Shown here: positions 10,885-21,522 of the stretch, piece by piece | Position numbering within the stretch: position 1 is the stretch's first letter | Layout: the number at the start of each line of letters is the position of its first letter | NCBI GenBank assembly: GCA_015178975.1 | Contig: WHVD01000004.1 | Location: 1,798,001 to 1,862,000, forward strand | Direction of reading: 5' to 3' | Source: Hysterangium stoloniferum | Lineage: Eukaryota > Basidiomycota > Agaricomycetes > Hysterangiales > Hysterangiaceae | DNA length: 64,000 bases | Made by a program: the position numbers and the translations under genes | Notes under the pieces: model-generated | Database searches by the model: none | What the model was told of the DNA's origin: nothing | What the model saw: the letters and a program-made list of their open reading frames with translations, nothing else

Positions 10885-11529
10885 TGTGAAGAGTCGATAG
10901 ATTCTGACCGTTCGATATACGAAGAATAGTGTTTATTCAACTACTATTAGCAGGTATTGACCGTACAGTACAATACCGTAGATTACTAGACAAGCAGTAC
11001 TAGTAAGAAGACACGCTATGCATCACAAGAGCAACTGTACAGTTGCTCTTTGACGGCTAGAATGGAAGAATGAAAGAGTTGACCTTCACAGTACAACTCG
11101 TAGCTAGATGTAAAATAGATAATCAACGCAAAGCTGAATATCTAGAGTAAAGAGATAGTAGCACGAGTCGACTATAATGTCGACTAGCGCAAAGACCTTA
11201 GAGTGGAACTCGACCTTTGCAGTTCGAGTCCAAAGTACGTTAGTATGCGAGAGAATACTACCTTTATAGGTAGTTGAGACGTTACCCTTGACACCTCTCG
11301 CTATTTGACGTCTGGGTCGTTTACGAGGTGGTGTCTGCTGGGTAAAAGGTGTCTATTGTTTTGGCGCCGAGAGTGCCCATACGCATACACAAAGCTTCGA
11401 ACTACAAAATAAAGGTATGCTCGAAATATAGAAAGAATGTAAAGAAAGAAAATAAAAGATAAATAATAAAGTACTATAATCCAACTATTATTCCTTAGTC
11501 CAATTATGCATATATGCATACCCTTTACA
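10885..11529 (-). repeat. G1 5' LTR (right copy)
   Basis: This is the 645-bp partner of 309-952 with the same TGTGAAGAG and CCCTTTACA ends. It should hold the promoter that drives gag-pol on the minus strand. The 24-bp palindrome is conserved at 11027-11050. Confidence 0.93.
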
Positions 11530-11592
11530 ATAGTAGTTGAATAAACACTATACTTCATATATTGAACGGTCAGAATCTATCGACTCTTCACA
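11530..11592 (+). repeat. Inverted tip of a G1-type LTR
   Basis: These 63 bp are the reverse complement of the first 63 or so bp of the G1 LTR and end with its tip (ACTCTTCACA). With 10885-10947 they make the right LTR look as if it had long inverted ends. The piece is missing next to the left LTR, so it is a flanking fragment and not part of the LTR. Confidence 0.8.
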
Positions 11593-11618
11593 ATGATCCA
11601 CAAGTAAAGTTCTTTCAG

Positions 11619-11740
11619 TGTCGCAGCAGTTCCTTCCTAATTAGGAAGTGCCACGACAACTGTGCAAAGTTACTCAATTAGAAAGGAACTGCTGCGTGGT
11701 TGTCGCGGCACTTCCTAATTAGGAAGGAACTGCCGCGACA
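11619..11740. repeat. Fold-back (MITE-like) element
   Basis: Two 41-bp arms at 11620-11660 and 11699-11739 are near-perfect inverted copies around a 38-bp loop. Each arm contains the palindrome CTTCCTAATTAGGAAG. There is no coding capacity. It may be a small non-autonomous DNA transposon, but no target duplication was identified. Confidence 0.6.
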
Positions 11741-12317
11741 TACAGGTTTTTCATGTAAACCTAGAACCCATGTCATTTAAAAGTTATATTTTGTTATTTT
11801 TGGACTCTAATAGGTTTATTTGAGACTCAATATTGCTCAAGGAAGGACTAAAATTAAGGATGTGCCAATTAAGTAGTGCCCAAGATATATTTCACCAGGA
11901 AATTGTACACTAGATATGATATTTATCATGTTTTGATGCTCTAATATCAAATATAATTGTATTTTTGTGAATTTCCGACACAAATTTGAACAAGTATCTA
12001 CTTGTTTTGAAAAAAAAAAAACATGTCGTGGCACTAGTGCAGCAGCGTGACACCCTGCGTGGCACTTTCCTATAGCCCCAATGGAATGAAGGAGCCAAGG
12101 GTCTGGAGGGCCAAAACACAATGAAATGCTGGATGTGAAATAATGAATGGCTGGTGTCAAAAAAAAAAGTGAAAGCCCATTGTCAAATGGGCTCGCAGAC
12201 AGGTCACACAAGTTGACAGGACCATGGGGCATTGTCTAGAATGAGACTGGATACAGGATAGTGTAGCATATGGTAGGGGGTAAGAGACAGAAAACTTCCT
12301 GGGCTATATAGGCTGTG
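11741..12317. other. No gene; repeat-derived sequence
   Basis: No supported reading frame. 12035-12110 resembles the region just upstream of the UGT genes (compare 15530-15590 and 22050-22100, shared core GCGGCACTTTC). 12180-12317 is a diverged copy of 24880-25010. Confidence 0.4.
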
Positions 12318-12671
12318 TGTTAATAATCAAGACCCTAGAATATATATCTCAGTCTCATATAACAGTAGAGTGTAATGGACTGTAATATTATGTACCTAGA
12401 ATATATATCTGGTATACATGTAATCAATAAAGACTAGAGTATAGTAAAAGATAGCTCACCTCAGTCTCATATAACAGTAGAGTATAACACACTGAGGTGT
12501 AGCTATGATGGGCATGTGATTTATACAGGATTATGAACAATAGAGGTATGAGTGGCACAATAGGAATAATGATGACAAAGAGAATAGTGGGACAAGGAAT
12601 GATTTGATCACACATCCTAAAAAAAAGATATGGTCTTGGAGTTGTCCATAATATACAGATATATTCCAATA
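12318..12671 (-). repeat. Solo LTR, family S copy 1
   Basis: This 354-bp insertion is flanked by a perfect 5-bp duplication CTGTG (12313-12317 and 12672-12676). The homologous stretch at 24995-25030 lacks it. It is the reverse complement of family S copy 2 at 59640-59941. One terminal CA has decayed to TA. The family is short, so a Copia-type origin is likely but not proven. Confidence 0.75.
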
Positions 12672-12875
12672 CTGTGATCACATGCTAATGGAACTAAAGG
12701 TCTGTGCACATAAGACTGGGGTGTCAGGCTTACAACTGCCCATGTCAGAGTGTTAAGTGTAAATGTTGTAGAATGGTAGACCTAATTGGAATAATGATAA
12801 GGGAAAAATATTATTAGTAGTTTTAGGATAAGGCCATAGAGATATGCACTTGTTGCACCAAGATCATTGGAAAAG

Positions 12876-13672
12876 TGTTAAGTTCCAATGGATCTCGATC
12901 CTTGAGCCACAGATTTTCTGGTAATATTCCAAACACTTTCCAGGAATGTCCCATGGAGTCCCCAAGTAATAGTCCAGGGAGTTTCCAGGGACTGGGGATT
13001 CGTACAAGGAGTATCAGAATAATGACCAGAGTACTGGGATGGACTTGGCTTCAGCTTATGTTCTGCACCCTCATACACTCATTCGGGTGTCCATATTTCA
13101 AGCTGACAGAATGCCTACAAGGAAGATGTAGATTCTGGAGTTCCAGTGGGAGTTCCAGGAATTGAGTGTGCAGATAGACAAGAGCAGTAGAGACTGGATC
13201 AGGACATATTTGGGGTGTAACTATGTAATTTGAGATTCAAACTGGATTGTAAGTACATGAGTATGGGAGACAATATAGACTTTGAATTATATGCAATACC
13301 AAATCTGGTAATAATGAGGTGCAAAACAAGTAAACATAAAATGAGACAAGTAAACACCAAACTAGATGTTAGGGATGGAATGGAACAGGAGTGGGGTGCA
13401 AAACATGACAGGTCATTTGACCATAATGGGAGTGGGGTTCTATGCTCTGTTAGAGGGGTTCTGGGAATCTGGTTGGAGTCTGGTGACAGGCACAGAGAGT
13501 CAGGTATAAACAGGTTGACATGTGGGTCCGGTGGAGTCTGATGACTGGTGCATATTGGGTGATATGCAGGTCCCAGCAGGTACTCCAGTTGTAACTGTAC
13601 CTTGGGTACAATATAGAGAGTCGGGTGCAATAGGGTGGGGTCTGGGTCTCAGTGGGTTTTCTGGTCCTAACA
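12876..13672. repeat. Solo LTR, family L copy 1
   Basis: 797 bp from TGTTAAG to CCTAACA with a perfect target duplication AAAAG (12871-12875, 13673-13677). The same host sequence occurs without the insertion at 17905-17960. It has the LTR core GGACTTGGCTTCAGCTTATG at 13041-13060. Related copies are at 33631-34451 and 59185-60042. Chance frames in it are not genes. Confidence 0.88.
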
Positions 13673-13739
13673 AAAAGCTGAAACAGGCCTCAGATCTATC
13701 AGCATCTGGAAGTGTGGTTCCACTCAAGAATGAACCTTC

Positions 13740-13904
13740 TGTTGAAGTCATGGCCACTTGGCAATAATCTCAATGCAATGACATTTGTGGGTTCTAGAAT
13801 ATTTTGTGCTAAACTATGTAATTCTGTATAGTAGCTTAGTAATGTTAACACTTTTTGTTCATGTCCATGGTGTACCAATATATACCCCCCCCTTTCTGTC
13901 AACA
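13740..13904 (+). repeat. K1 left LTR
   Basis: Starts TGTTGAAG, ends GTCAACA, and contains a run of C near the end. About 85-90% identical to 15145-15305; most differences are transitions at CpG or TpG/CpA. Confidence 0.88.
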
Positions 13905-13914
13905 GGTATCAGCC
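13905..13914 (+). other. K1 primer-binding site
   Basis: GGTATCAGCC immediately follows the left LTR. It matches the core of the initiator-methionine tRNA primer site used by most Copia elements. Confidence 0.65.
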
Positions 13915-14272
13915 CCACAGATCTATTGTTTGGATACCTTGGCATGCATTTTCATTCCTTCAAGTAGTTACTCATCATATCTTTTTAGGTGGCTGTATAC
14001 ATACATAGAAGGGCATAGAAGCCACAGTGTTCACATGGGAAGGGCTCCAGAGCGACACAGTGAACTTGCAGGAGTAGGCAGCCATATTAAAGGGCTTAGA
14101 AGCTGCATTACTTGCACAGGAAGGGCTCCACAGTATCTGTTTTGGTGTGTTTGAATTGAACACTGAGAGTGTGCTGACTTTATTGTTTGGCACTAGGCTT
14201 TTTTTAGCCACATTTTCCATTTTCCATTCTATCACTATTCTAAAGTAGTTTGGCATCGAACACTTATCCAAA

Positions 14273-15046
14273 ATGGGAAACAAGAACCACTTCTAAAAAC
14301 TAGGTGAGGAGAACTACAGCACATGGTGTGTCTACACGAAAGCACTCCTCACATGCAAGGATGTGTAGGACATCATCAACAGGTTGGAAACTCAACCACC
14401 CAGTTCACCCTCCTCAAAATTGGTCCATGCATTTATTAAAAAACAACAACTCACAAAGCTGAATTCATCCTTGGCATTGAACCAGAGCAAATACCTCACC
14501 TCCATGAAAATGATCCCACCATCTCTTGGGAAAATCTGTGCCAAGTACACATTGCCCATGGATTTGCATCTCATCTTGATGTTCACTGCCACTTCCTGGC
14601 CATAAAAAAAGGACAACTCACAGAGCATGCAGCTATGGATTGCCACTGTGAAACATGCCTCACAATGCCTCAGCCATGCAACCAGCCCTCCATCAATTAA
14701 CATGGATACCACCCTCTATTGTTGGTTCAAAACCCACAAAGAAGAAGAGATGATCCTGGTGCTCACCAACAGCCTTGATGAATCTTATTACAAGTTTGTT
14801 GTCAGCTTGGATTCCATCCCACCTGAACAACTCACCCTCGAATACATCATTAACTGCCTACTCAACGAAGAATCATGCCAGCTTGGCCCTTGTGCAATAT
14901 CTATTGTTGGTAATGACGTTGAAACTCAAGCTTTCTCAGCTACCCGAGGCTGTGCAATTAAGCATCCCCCCAATGTTCAATGTTTTAATTGTGGCGGACA
15001 AGGTCATTATGGGACCGACCCAGCTTTAGGGCTTACACCAATGTGA
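14273..15046 (+). pseudogene. K1 gag remnant
   Basis: One frame of 258 codons from ATG at 14273 contains three stops (near 14294, 14366 and 14603) but is otherwise collinear. The N-terminus has the Copia gag pattern (KLGEENYSTW, then KALLTCKDV), the middle resembles the UBN2-type gag domain (ESYYKFVVSLDSIPPEQLTL), and the end has most of a zinc knuckle (CFNCGGQGHYGTD) with the last Cys lost. It would have packaged its own RNA into particles made with help from a complete element. It is now certainly non-functional. Confidence 0.8.
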
Positions 15047-15144
15047 ATGTTGCTGACTCCTGCAATATATTTGGAGCCAACAACACCACAGATTACAGGA
15101 TGGATATGCATCACACAACTATCGACTTCGCATTCTAAGGAGTG

Positions 15145-15305
15145 TGTTGAAGTTATGGCCGCTCGGCAATAATCTCAACGCAATGACATTTGTCCTAGAA
15201 TATTTCGCGCTAAACTACGTAATTCTGTATAGTAGCTTAGTAATGTTAACGCTTTTTGTTCACCTCTATGGTGTACCGACATATACCCCCCCCTTTGCGT
15301 CAACA
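15145..15305 (+). repeat. K1 right LTR
   Basis: 161 bp, TGTTGAAG to GTCAACA, preceded by a short purine-rich tract (AAGGAGTG). Retains more CpG than the left copy. Confidence 0.88.
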
Positions 15306-15619
15306 CCTTCCTAGTGCTGTCATTTTCATCTCATCCACACTGACATCTTATCATGTTAAATGATTTATGCTATTAGAAAAGGGCCTAATACACCATTTTA
15401 AAGATTAAAACTAAGTCTTAAAGTAAATCAACAGGCCCCCAGTACACATATTGATATATTATGAAGAATAGATGGAAAGTTATATCTATTTATGGTAGTC
15501 AAATATGTTTTTGAGGGCATTTTGAGGTGTTCGCGGCAGTCACGCCTGTGCGGCACTTTCCCATGGCCCGTGTCAAGTCCAGGAATGGAAATGTCTAAAG
15601 CCATTCGAGCGCTAACCCG
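15306..15619 (+). promoter_or_regulatory. UGT-A upstream region
   Basis: 15306-15420 is host sequence whose start is duplicated at 18060-18100. From about 15478 to the start codon the sequence matches 22012-22130 upstream of copy D (shared GGGCATTTTGAGGTGTTC), so the promoter region was copied with the gene. No clear TATA box is seen. Confidence 0.4.
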
Positions 15620-17766
15620 ATGTCTAAGAAATCCTCCATCTTTTCGAGCCATATCATCTCTGTGTTAGTCCCAGGCTGGGGTATGTGATAATATCACGAC
15701 TTAGCAGATGGCTTGTTGATTATGCTTTTCGCATCAAAATCTAGGACACTTAAAGCCTTTCATAGCTCTAGCAAGCAAAATCGTACAATTACACCCCAAC
15801 ATCCTCATCACTATCCACACTCTTCCGCAATATGATATAAAGGTTGAGAGAGAAATCGACAGATACTTTTGCGAACGTCAAGAAAGCTCGAGATCCAATA
15901 TCAGGCATTCCCATCTATTTGCAGTACATTGCCTATAATACTGATCCCAAGTTGCCGACATAGGATAACCACTGTGGACGACGAAGAATTTCGCAACCAA
16001 GCCTTTTCCCCTGACCAACTCCTACACGGTTTTGAATCATTCTATAAAAAACTCACCAATTGCCAGCCCATTGTGTGCCCAAGAGGGAAAGCATATGCTG
16101 CCGCACCTGCACCAACCATTGCAATTATTGATGTATGTCTAAGAGTTACCGTCGATTAAACCATTTAATTCATACGTACCTTAAAAGATAATCCTGCCAG
16201 ATGTAGCACAAGTTATTCGTGATATCGGCGGAAAGGGTATTTTCATAATGGGTTGGACTCCAGCAAACTTGTCCTCCTGTATGCGACTGCTTGGCCCCCA
16301 GGAGCTTGGTGGCTACGGTGATCTTAACACACAACTACGCACACTTGCGATCGAGACGGCAAAACCTATAACAGAAATTGAGGATGAGGTAAATTTCCTG
16401 AGCTACCACGTAACAAAACTGTCTTAAATAGTTGCGAAGGTTTATTTTCCAGGGAATGTTATCTCCATCCCTGGATTGCCGTTGATGTATGGATATGAGT
16501 ATTCCACACAAGAAGTAAGTATGTTCATGTTCATTCTCATAGAATCACTAAAGCTATCTTAGGCAATGTTTGTTGAGGTTCCTAAAGTTCCCTGGTTCAT
16601 AATTGCACAACAGTATGTTTAAATACTTGTAAAGCTGGCCTGTGTTTATTAATGAGATATTTAGGTTCATGAAACTATGCGATGGGATGATTTCCACGAC
16701 AAGTATTGCGTATGAGGCTGAAAACATTCACGCCTGGCGAAATTGGCTTTTACAAACCAATCGTAAATTCTATGTGGTCGGCCCAGTTCCACCACCACCA
16801 CCTGCATGCGAGGAGAGACTTGAGCAAAGTATAAAGACGGCCGGATCGATGGACCCTTGTGACAAGCAGAACATCATTTCATTCCTTGACAGAGCTTTAG
16901 ATATATATGGCAGAGACTCTCTGATTTACGTGAGACCTCCCTCTGAATTGATTGTGATGCGCTCAGGGGGCCATCTGATGTTAATAATTATACCCGCCTC
17001 AGATCTCGTTTGGAAGTGCCTGGTGGCCGAAAACCGAGTATGTCTGGAAATTAATAGACATTCTTTTGGAGTGTGAAATCCCATTTGTGAGCTGTTTCTT
17101 GTATCCTAAATCATTTTATGAGTTGTCATGAAATGCCTAGATTCTTGCGCATGCTTCACCCATGGCAGTCATCCCGCCTGAAGTTTCCGCTAAAGTCGAA
17201 GCGAGTGGATTGGGTCTGCTCTCGCCTTGGACGCCTCAAGAGCTTATATTGAAACATCCGGTTAGTTTAATTTGACGAGAGATGTCGCTCTCTTTGACTA
17301 TGTCCTAATGCTCTAATCTTCAGGCTACTGGTTGGTTTCTCACCCACTGCGGTCATAACAGTATCATGGAGGCGTTGAATGAAGGGGTACCCATGTATTT
17401 CCAGCTCTCTAATTCTTCCTACTCAAATCTAATCGTTGTCAACCCCGCAGGATCGCATGGCCTGTGGCTGGAGACCAACCGCCGGCCGCTGCCCGTCTTA
17501 CGCTCATGCTTGATGTCGCCTTTGAGCTGCTTGAAGTTCGAACTGGGAAGTATTGTCACAAGCCCCTTTATCGTGGGTTTGTGCGGATAGGAACGGCTGA
17601 AGCCCTCGAAAACGAAATACGCAGCGTGTTCAGAGATGCAAGGGGTGCTGTTGGGGAAAGAAAACGAAGAAATGTGCACAGAATTAGAGATGCGATGCAA
17701 GGGGCTTGGGATGAAGGAGGAGATGCCCTTGAGGAGTTAAGAAATTTGTTGAAAGACCTTTGCTGA
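15620..17766 (+). CDS. UDP-glycosyltransferase A (family 1), 11 exons, 518 codons
   Basis: Transfers a sugar from a UDP-sugar to a small acceptor such as a sterol or secondary metabolite; probably cytosolic or membrane-associated. Exons: 15620-15680, 15745-15904, 15964-16132, 16188-16388, 16440-16514, 16578-16612, 16665-16929, 17003-17086, 17141-17260, 17324-17394, 17451-17766. All joins keep frame; intron 2 has a GC donor. The N-terminal PGWGHLKPF supplies the catalytic His. The C-terminal half has a proline run (GPVPPPPPA), VYISFGS, GLLSPWTPQELIL and the sugar-nucleotide signature ending THCGHNSIMEALNEGVPM. The residue after THCG is H, where W is usual. No stop or frameshift was found, and length fits fungal UGTs (about 500). 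It faces paralogue B tail to tail. The acceptor is unknown. Confidence 0.85.
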
Positions 17767-19093
17767 TGATCCAGTACATGGGATTCTTGTTGAATAGTGG
17801 TAGTGCACTGCCCGGCCATGTCAGAGTGTTAGTGTAAACGTCGTAGAACGGTAGACCAAATTGGAATAATGATAAGGAAAAAATATTATTAGCAGTTATA
17901 GAATGAGGCTATAGAGATGTGCACTTGTTGCACCAAGACCATTGAAAAAGCTGAAGCGGGCCTCAGATCAATCAAATAGACAAGGGATGATATCTCAGAA
18001 CTTCTCTAATTCTGGAAAACAGATCTATTAGCGTCTGGGAGTGTGGTTCCACTCAAGCATGAACCTTCCTATTGCTGTCATTTTCGTCTCATGTCTACAC
18101 TGTCATCTTCGTCTTGCATCCACACTGTGATGTTCACTTTGTCACCATGCCTCTCATCTTGTCTTGCTTCCACACACACTCATCATCACAATCACCTTAT
18201 TTGACCTTATAGTGTTTGCGGCATGGGAGTCTGTGGTAGTATCTTCAGTGGCGATTTGTCAGTGTCTCAGAGGTTTTTGTTTTGTTTCCTTTTTATATTC
18301 TGCTTGCCACCCGAAAGTAATTTTTGTTGTAAAACGAGCTAGATCTGACAGCCAAATGCACCAGTTACTGCATTGCTTGTAGGGTGAGCATTATTTACAA
18401 TTTCTTGTTTTTATTTATTTTATTTATATGTTTTAACATGAGCTCTAAGGATCTTTCTAATATAATGGCCGTCTCCTTGTTCATAGTGTGTACATTGTTT
18501 ATGGCTTCTTTTCTTTTTTGTTGACAACTGCCACCACCAAGTGCCTTGCCTTGCCGCCACACCACTGTCCAAATACTCATCCTACTCATTGCAACCGACA
18601 CCACCTCATCTTCTCCCTTCCTGCCACCACCCCACAATAATCTATTCTCTACATCTTCCCTGTTTCCATCCCCACCACATTCCTCCCTATCATCCCTTTA
18701 CTATACCAGGGTAGCCTGAGTGTTCCTCCTGCCTCCCCCCTACTATCCTACCACTGTGAACGGACTGGAATCAGTGTAAAATTGACAGGAAGCCTATGTT
18801 AAATCACAGACAACCTCTTCAAGCAAAAATTACATTTGAGAAAATTTATTAAATATGGGCTTTTTCCTACTGTATTTCCTTAGAATTTCCTGACGCAAAT
18901 TTTCCGGGCGTTCAGACATGGTCTTTCACCTTATAAAAACAAAGTACCAAAACATAGAGACTTCAAACTGTATCTCAGTTCAGGGGGTCCTTAGAAAGTT
19001 TGGTCGAATATCGCGATTTTTCGGAAGGTTTTTCAACTCTGAAAACTTTGGTGGGCCTCCAGTGCGAGGCTCTCTATTCAACAAAGTGTAGCA
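17767..19093. other. Between the convergent UGT genes: repeat copies, no gene
   Basis: 17815-18100 is a second copy of the host sequence at 12735-12875 plus 13673-13739 plus 15306-15340, without the solo LTR and without K1: a natural empty site for both. 18370-18740 is T- and C-rich with no frame I trust. 18835-19085 is related to 61930-62140. Confidence 0.5.
17815..18100 (+). repeat. Duplicated host segment carrying two empty insertion sites
   Basis: CCATTGAAAAAGCTGAAG here corresponds to the target of the solo LTR at 12876, and GAACCTTCCTATTGCTGTC to the target of K1 at 13740. Each has a single copy of the 5-bp target. The two segments are otherwise clearly homologous, with many transitions. 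Confidence 0.8.
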
Positions 19094-21246
19094 TCAGGAC
19101 ACGTCTTCTAATAAGTTTCTTAGCTCCCTAAGGGCATCTCCTTCTTCATTCCAAGCCACTTTCATCGCATCTCTAATTCTGTGCACATTTTTTCGCTTTC
19201 TTTCCCCAACAGCACCCCTTGCATCTCTGAACACGCCGCGTAGTTCGTTTTCGAGGGCTTCAGCCGTTCCTATCCGCACAAACCCACGATAAAGGGGCTT
19301 GTGGCAATACTTCCCAGTTCGAACTTCGAACAGCTCAAAGGCGACATCGAGCATGAGCGTAAGGCGGGCAGCGGCCGGCGGTTGGTCTCCATCCACAGGC
19401 CATGCGATCCTGCGGGGTTAACAACGATTAGATTTGAGTGAGAAAAATTAGGAAGCTGAAAATACATGGGTATCCCTTCACTCAGTGCTTCCATGGTACT
19501 GTTATTGCCGCAATGGGTGAGAAACCAACCAGTAGCCTGAAGGTCAGAGCATTTGGACGCAGTGAGAGAAAGCGACATGTATCGTCAAATTAAACTAACC
19601 TGATGTTTCAATATAAGTTGTTGAGGCATCCAAGGCGAGAGCAGACCTAATCCACTCGCTTCGATTTTAGTGGACACCTCAGGCGGGATGACTGCGAGAT
19701 GTGAAGCATGAGCCATAAGCTAGGAATTCCAAGGCATGATGAATTAGAAAAACCATCAGGATACAAGGAACGGCTCACAAATGGGATTTTACACTCCAGA
19801 AGAATGTTTATCAATGTAGAGACGTATTCGTCTTTCGGCCACCAGAAACTTCCAAATGAGATCTGAAATGGAATATTATAACCATATGCGAGACGGTCTC
19901 GTGAGTGCATCACAGTCAACTCCGAGAAAAGACTCACATAAACCAGAGAGTCTCTGCCATATCTTTTTAAAACATCGTCAAGGAATGAAATGATGTTTTG
20001 CTCGTCAATGGAGGCCGTCAATTCAACCATGTCCGTATTCTCCTTCAGTCTGTCCTCATTGGCGGGTGGTGGTGGTGGTGGAACTGGGCCGACAACATAC
20101 AATTTACGATTGGTTTGTGAAAGCCAATTTTGCCATGCGTGGACATTTTCAGCCTCATATGCAATATTTGTTGTGGAGACCACCCCATCGCATAGTTTCA
20201 TAAATCTAGACATCTCTTCATTAAATACAGGCTAGCATTGCGGATATTTAGACATACTGCTGTGCCATCATATCCCAAGGAACTGTAGCAATCTCAGGAA
20301 ATCTTGACTGTGATATTATTTAGCTTTAATGCTTCCATGGGAAGTGAACACGGGCATACTTCTTGTGTGATATATTCATATCCATACATCAATGGCAATC
20401 CTGGGACAGCAATAACACTTCCTGAAAAAAGGACCTTCACAACATAAGATGTTTTATTTACGTGACAGTTGAAGAGGTTCACCTCATCCTCAATTTCTGT
20501 TATAGTTTTCCCGGTCTCGATCGCCAGTGTATGCAGTTTTTTCAGATCGCCGTGCCCGCCTAGCTCCTGCGGACCAAGTAGTCGCAAACAGTAGGACAAG
20601 TTTGCTGGAGTCCAACCCATTATGGGAATATCCTTTCCGCCGATATCACGAATGGCTTGTGCCACATCTGGCAAGATGACCTTGCAAAACACGTATAATT
20701 ATGTAAGTGACTTACTCGAAGATAATAGACATACATCGATAAATGCTAGAGTTGGTGCGGGTGCGGCAGGATATGTTTTCCCCGTAGGGGATACAATAGG
20801 CTGGCAATTGACCAGATTTTTATAGAACAATTCGAAACCATGCATGATGTGGTCAGGGACAAAAGGCTTGTTGCGAAATTCTTCGTCGTCCACAGTGGTT
20901 ATCCTTAGTCAACAGCTTGGGGTCAGTGGCGCAGACGTTGTTCTGTAAGTAAATGTAAATGCCTGATATTGGATCTCGAGATGTTTTGGTCTAAGCAGAA
21001 GTATCTATCAATTTCTCTCTCAATCTTTCCTTCAAATCGCGGAAAAGTATGGATAGTGATGAGGATGTCGGGCCGTAATTGCAGCATCTTGCTTGAGAGA
21101 GCTACGAATGGTTTTAAATGCCCTAGAGTTTGAGGTGAAGAGATGATAAATAAGACATCTACCAACTCGGTATAAAATCACATACCCCAGCCAGGGAATA
21201 ACACGGAGATAATGTGGCTCGAAAAGGTGGACGGTTTCGTAGACAT
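19094..21246 (-). CDS. UDP-glycosyltransferase B (family 1), 11 exons, 518 codons
   Basis: Paralogue of A on the opposite strand with the same intron positions. Exons (minus order): 21246-21186, 21122-20963, 20903-20735, 20680-20483, 20434-20360, 20292-20258, 20205-19938, 19862-19779, 19719-19600, 19536-19466, 19409-19094. Start ATG 21246 (MSTKPSTFSS). Motifs: PGWGHLKPF near the N-terminus, a GPVPPPPPP run in mid-protein, VYISFGSFWWP, GLLSPWMPQQLIL, and THCGNNSTMEALSEGIPM in the nucleotide-sugar site, where N replaces the usual W. Intron 2 (20904-20962) is 59 nt with a GC donor; without it the frame looks broken. Joined exons total 1557 nt with no stop. Differences from A are spread along the protein, so both copies may be expressed and may use different acceptors. 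Confidence 0.82.
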
Positions 21247-21522
21247 CGCAAAGAAGAGAGAAAAACAAGAGATTAATGGGAGGGGGCAGTTATAGGAAAA
21301 AGCCCCGGATGCAAAAACTCAGAGAATAAGTAGTGGAGCTTTGATATTTTAAACTCATAAGCGCCCATTAAAATCTGCAAAAGCATCCCGGATCGCCGAG
21401 TCTCCGGATCATTGAGTCATCTGATCGGGGCCGATGACTCGACAATCCGGATGATCATCCTCCGCTGAAAATCGATTTTGAATCCACTACATCTCAGGAT
21501 TCTATTGGGCACTTATGAGTTG
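21247..21522. promoter_or_regulatory. UGT-B upstream region
   Basis: About 275 bp between the B start codon and the first piece of copy C. It contains two inverted GATC/CCGGA-type motifs around 21400-21450 but no recognisable core promoter. Confidence 0.3.

Larger units (their letters stand above)
309..11529 (-). mobile_element. G1: near-complete Ty3/Gypsy chromovirus with a third ORF
   Basis: An 11.2-kb LTR retrotransposon read on the minus strand. In element order: 5' LTR (10885-11529), primer-binding site (10866-10883), gag (10807-8459), pol (8495-3459: protease, RT, RNase H, integrase, chromodomain), a spacer, a third ORF (3101-978), a polypurine tract and the 3' LTR (309-952). The LTRs are about 97% identical, so insertion is fairly recent. 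Coding damage is light: two TGA codons in gag, one in the third ORF, and a -1 frame change between gag and pol. No matching 5-bp flanks are seen (left AAGAG, right ATAGT), and the right flank is an inverted piece of the same LTR, so the outer junctions have probably been rearranged. Confidence 0.95.
13740..15305 (+). mobile_element. K1: short gag-only Ty1/Copia-type element
   Basis: 1566 bp with 165- and 161-bp LTRs (13740-13904, 15145-15305) and a perfect target duplication CCTTC (13735-13739, 15306-15310). GGTATCAG directly after the left LTR is the usual Copia initiator-Met primer site. Only a decayed gag lies between the LTRs; there is no protease, integrase or RT. It is therefore non-autonomous, either an internal deletion product or a TRIM/LARD-type family. 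An empty copy of the insertion site is at 18050-18090. Confidence 0.88.

Noticed and set aside
10885-11592. A longer 708-bp LTR with 63-bp inverted ends
   Set aside because: The left LTR lacks the extra 63 bp and the polypurine tract directly abuts position 952, so the LTR ends at 11529.
15905-15963. Apparent frameshift between exons 2 and 3 in UGT-A and UGT-B
   Set aside because: It vanishes when a GC-AG intron is allowed; all three comparable copies then read SNIRITTVDDEEF in frame.
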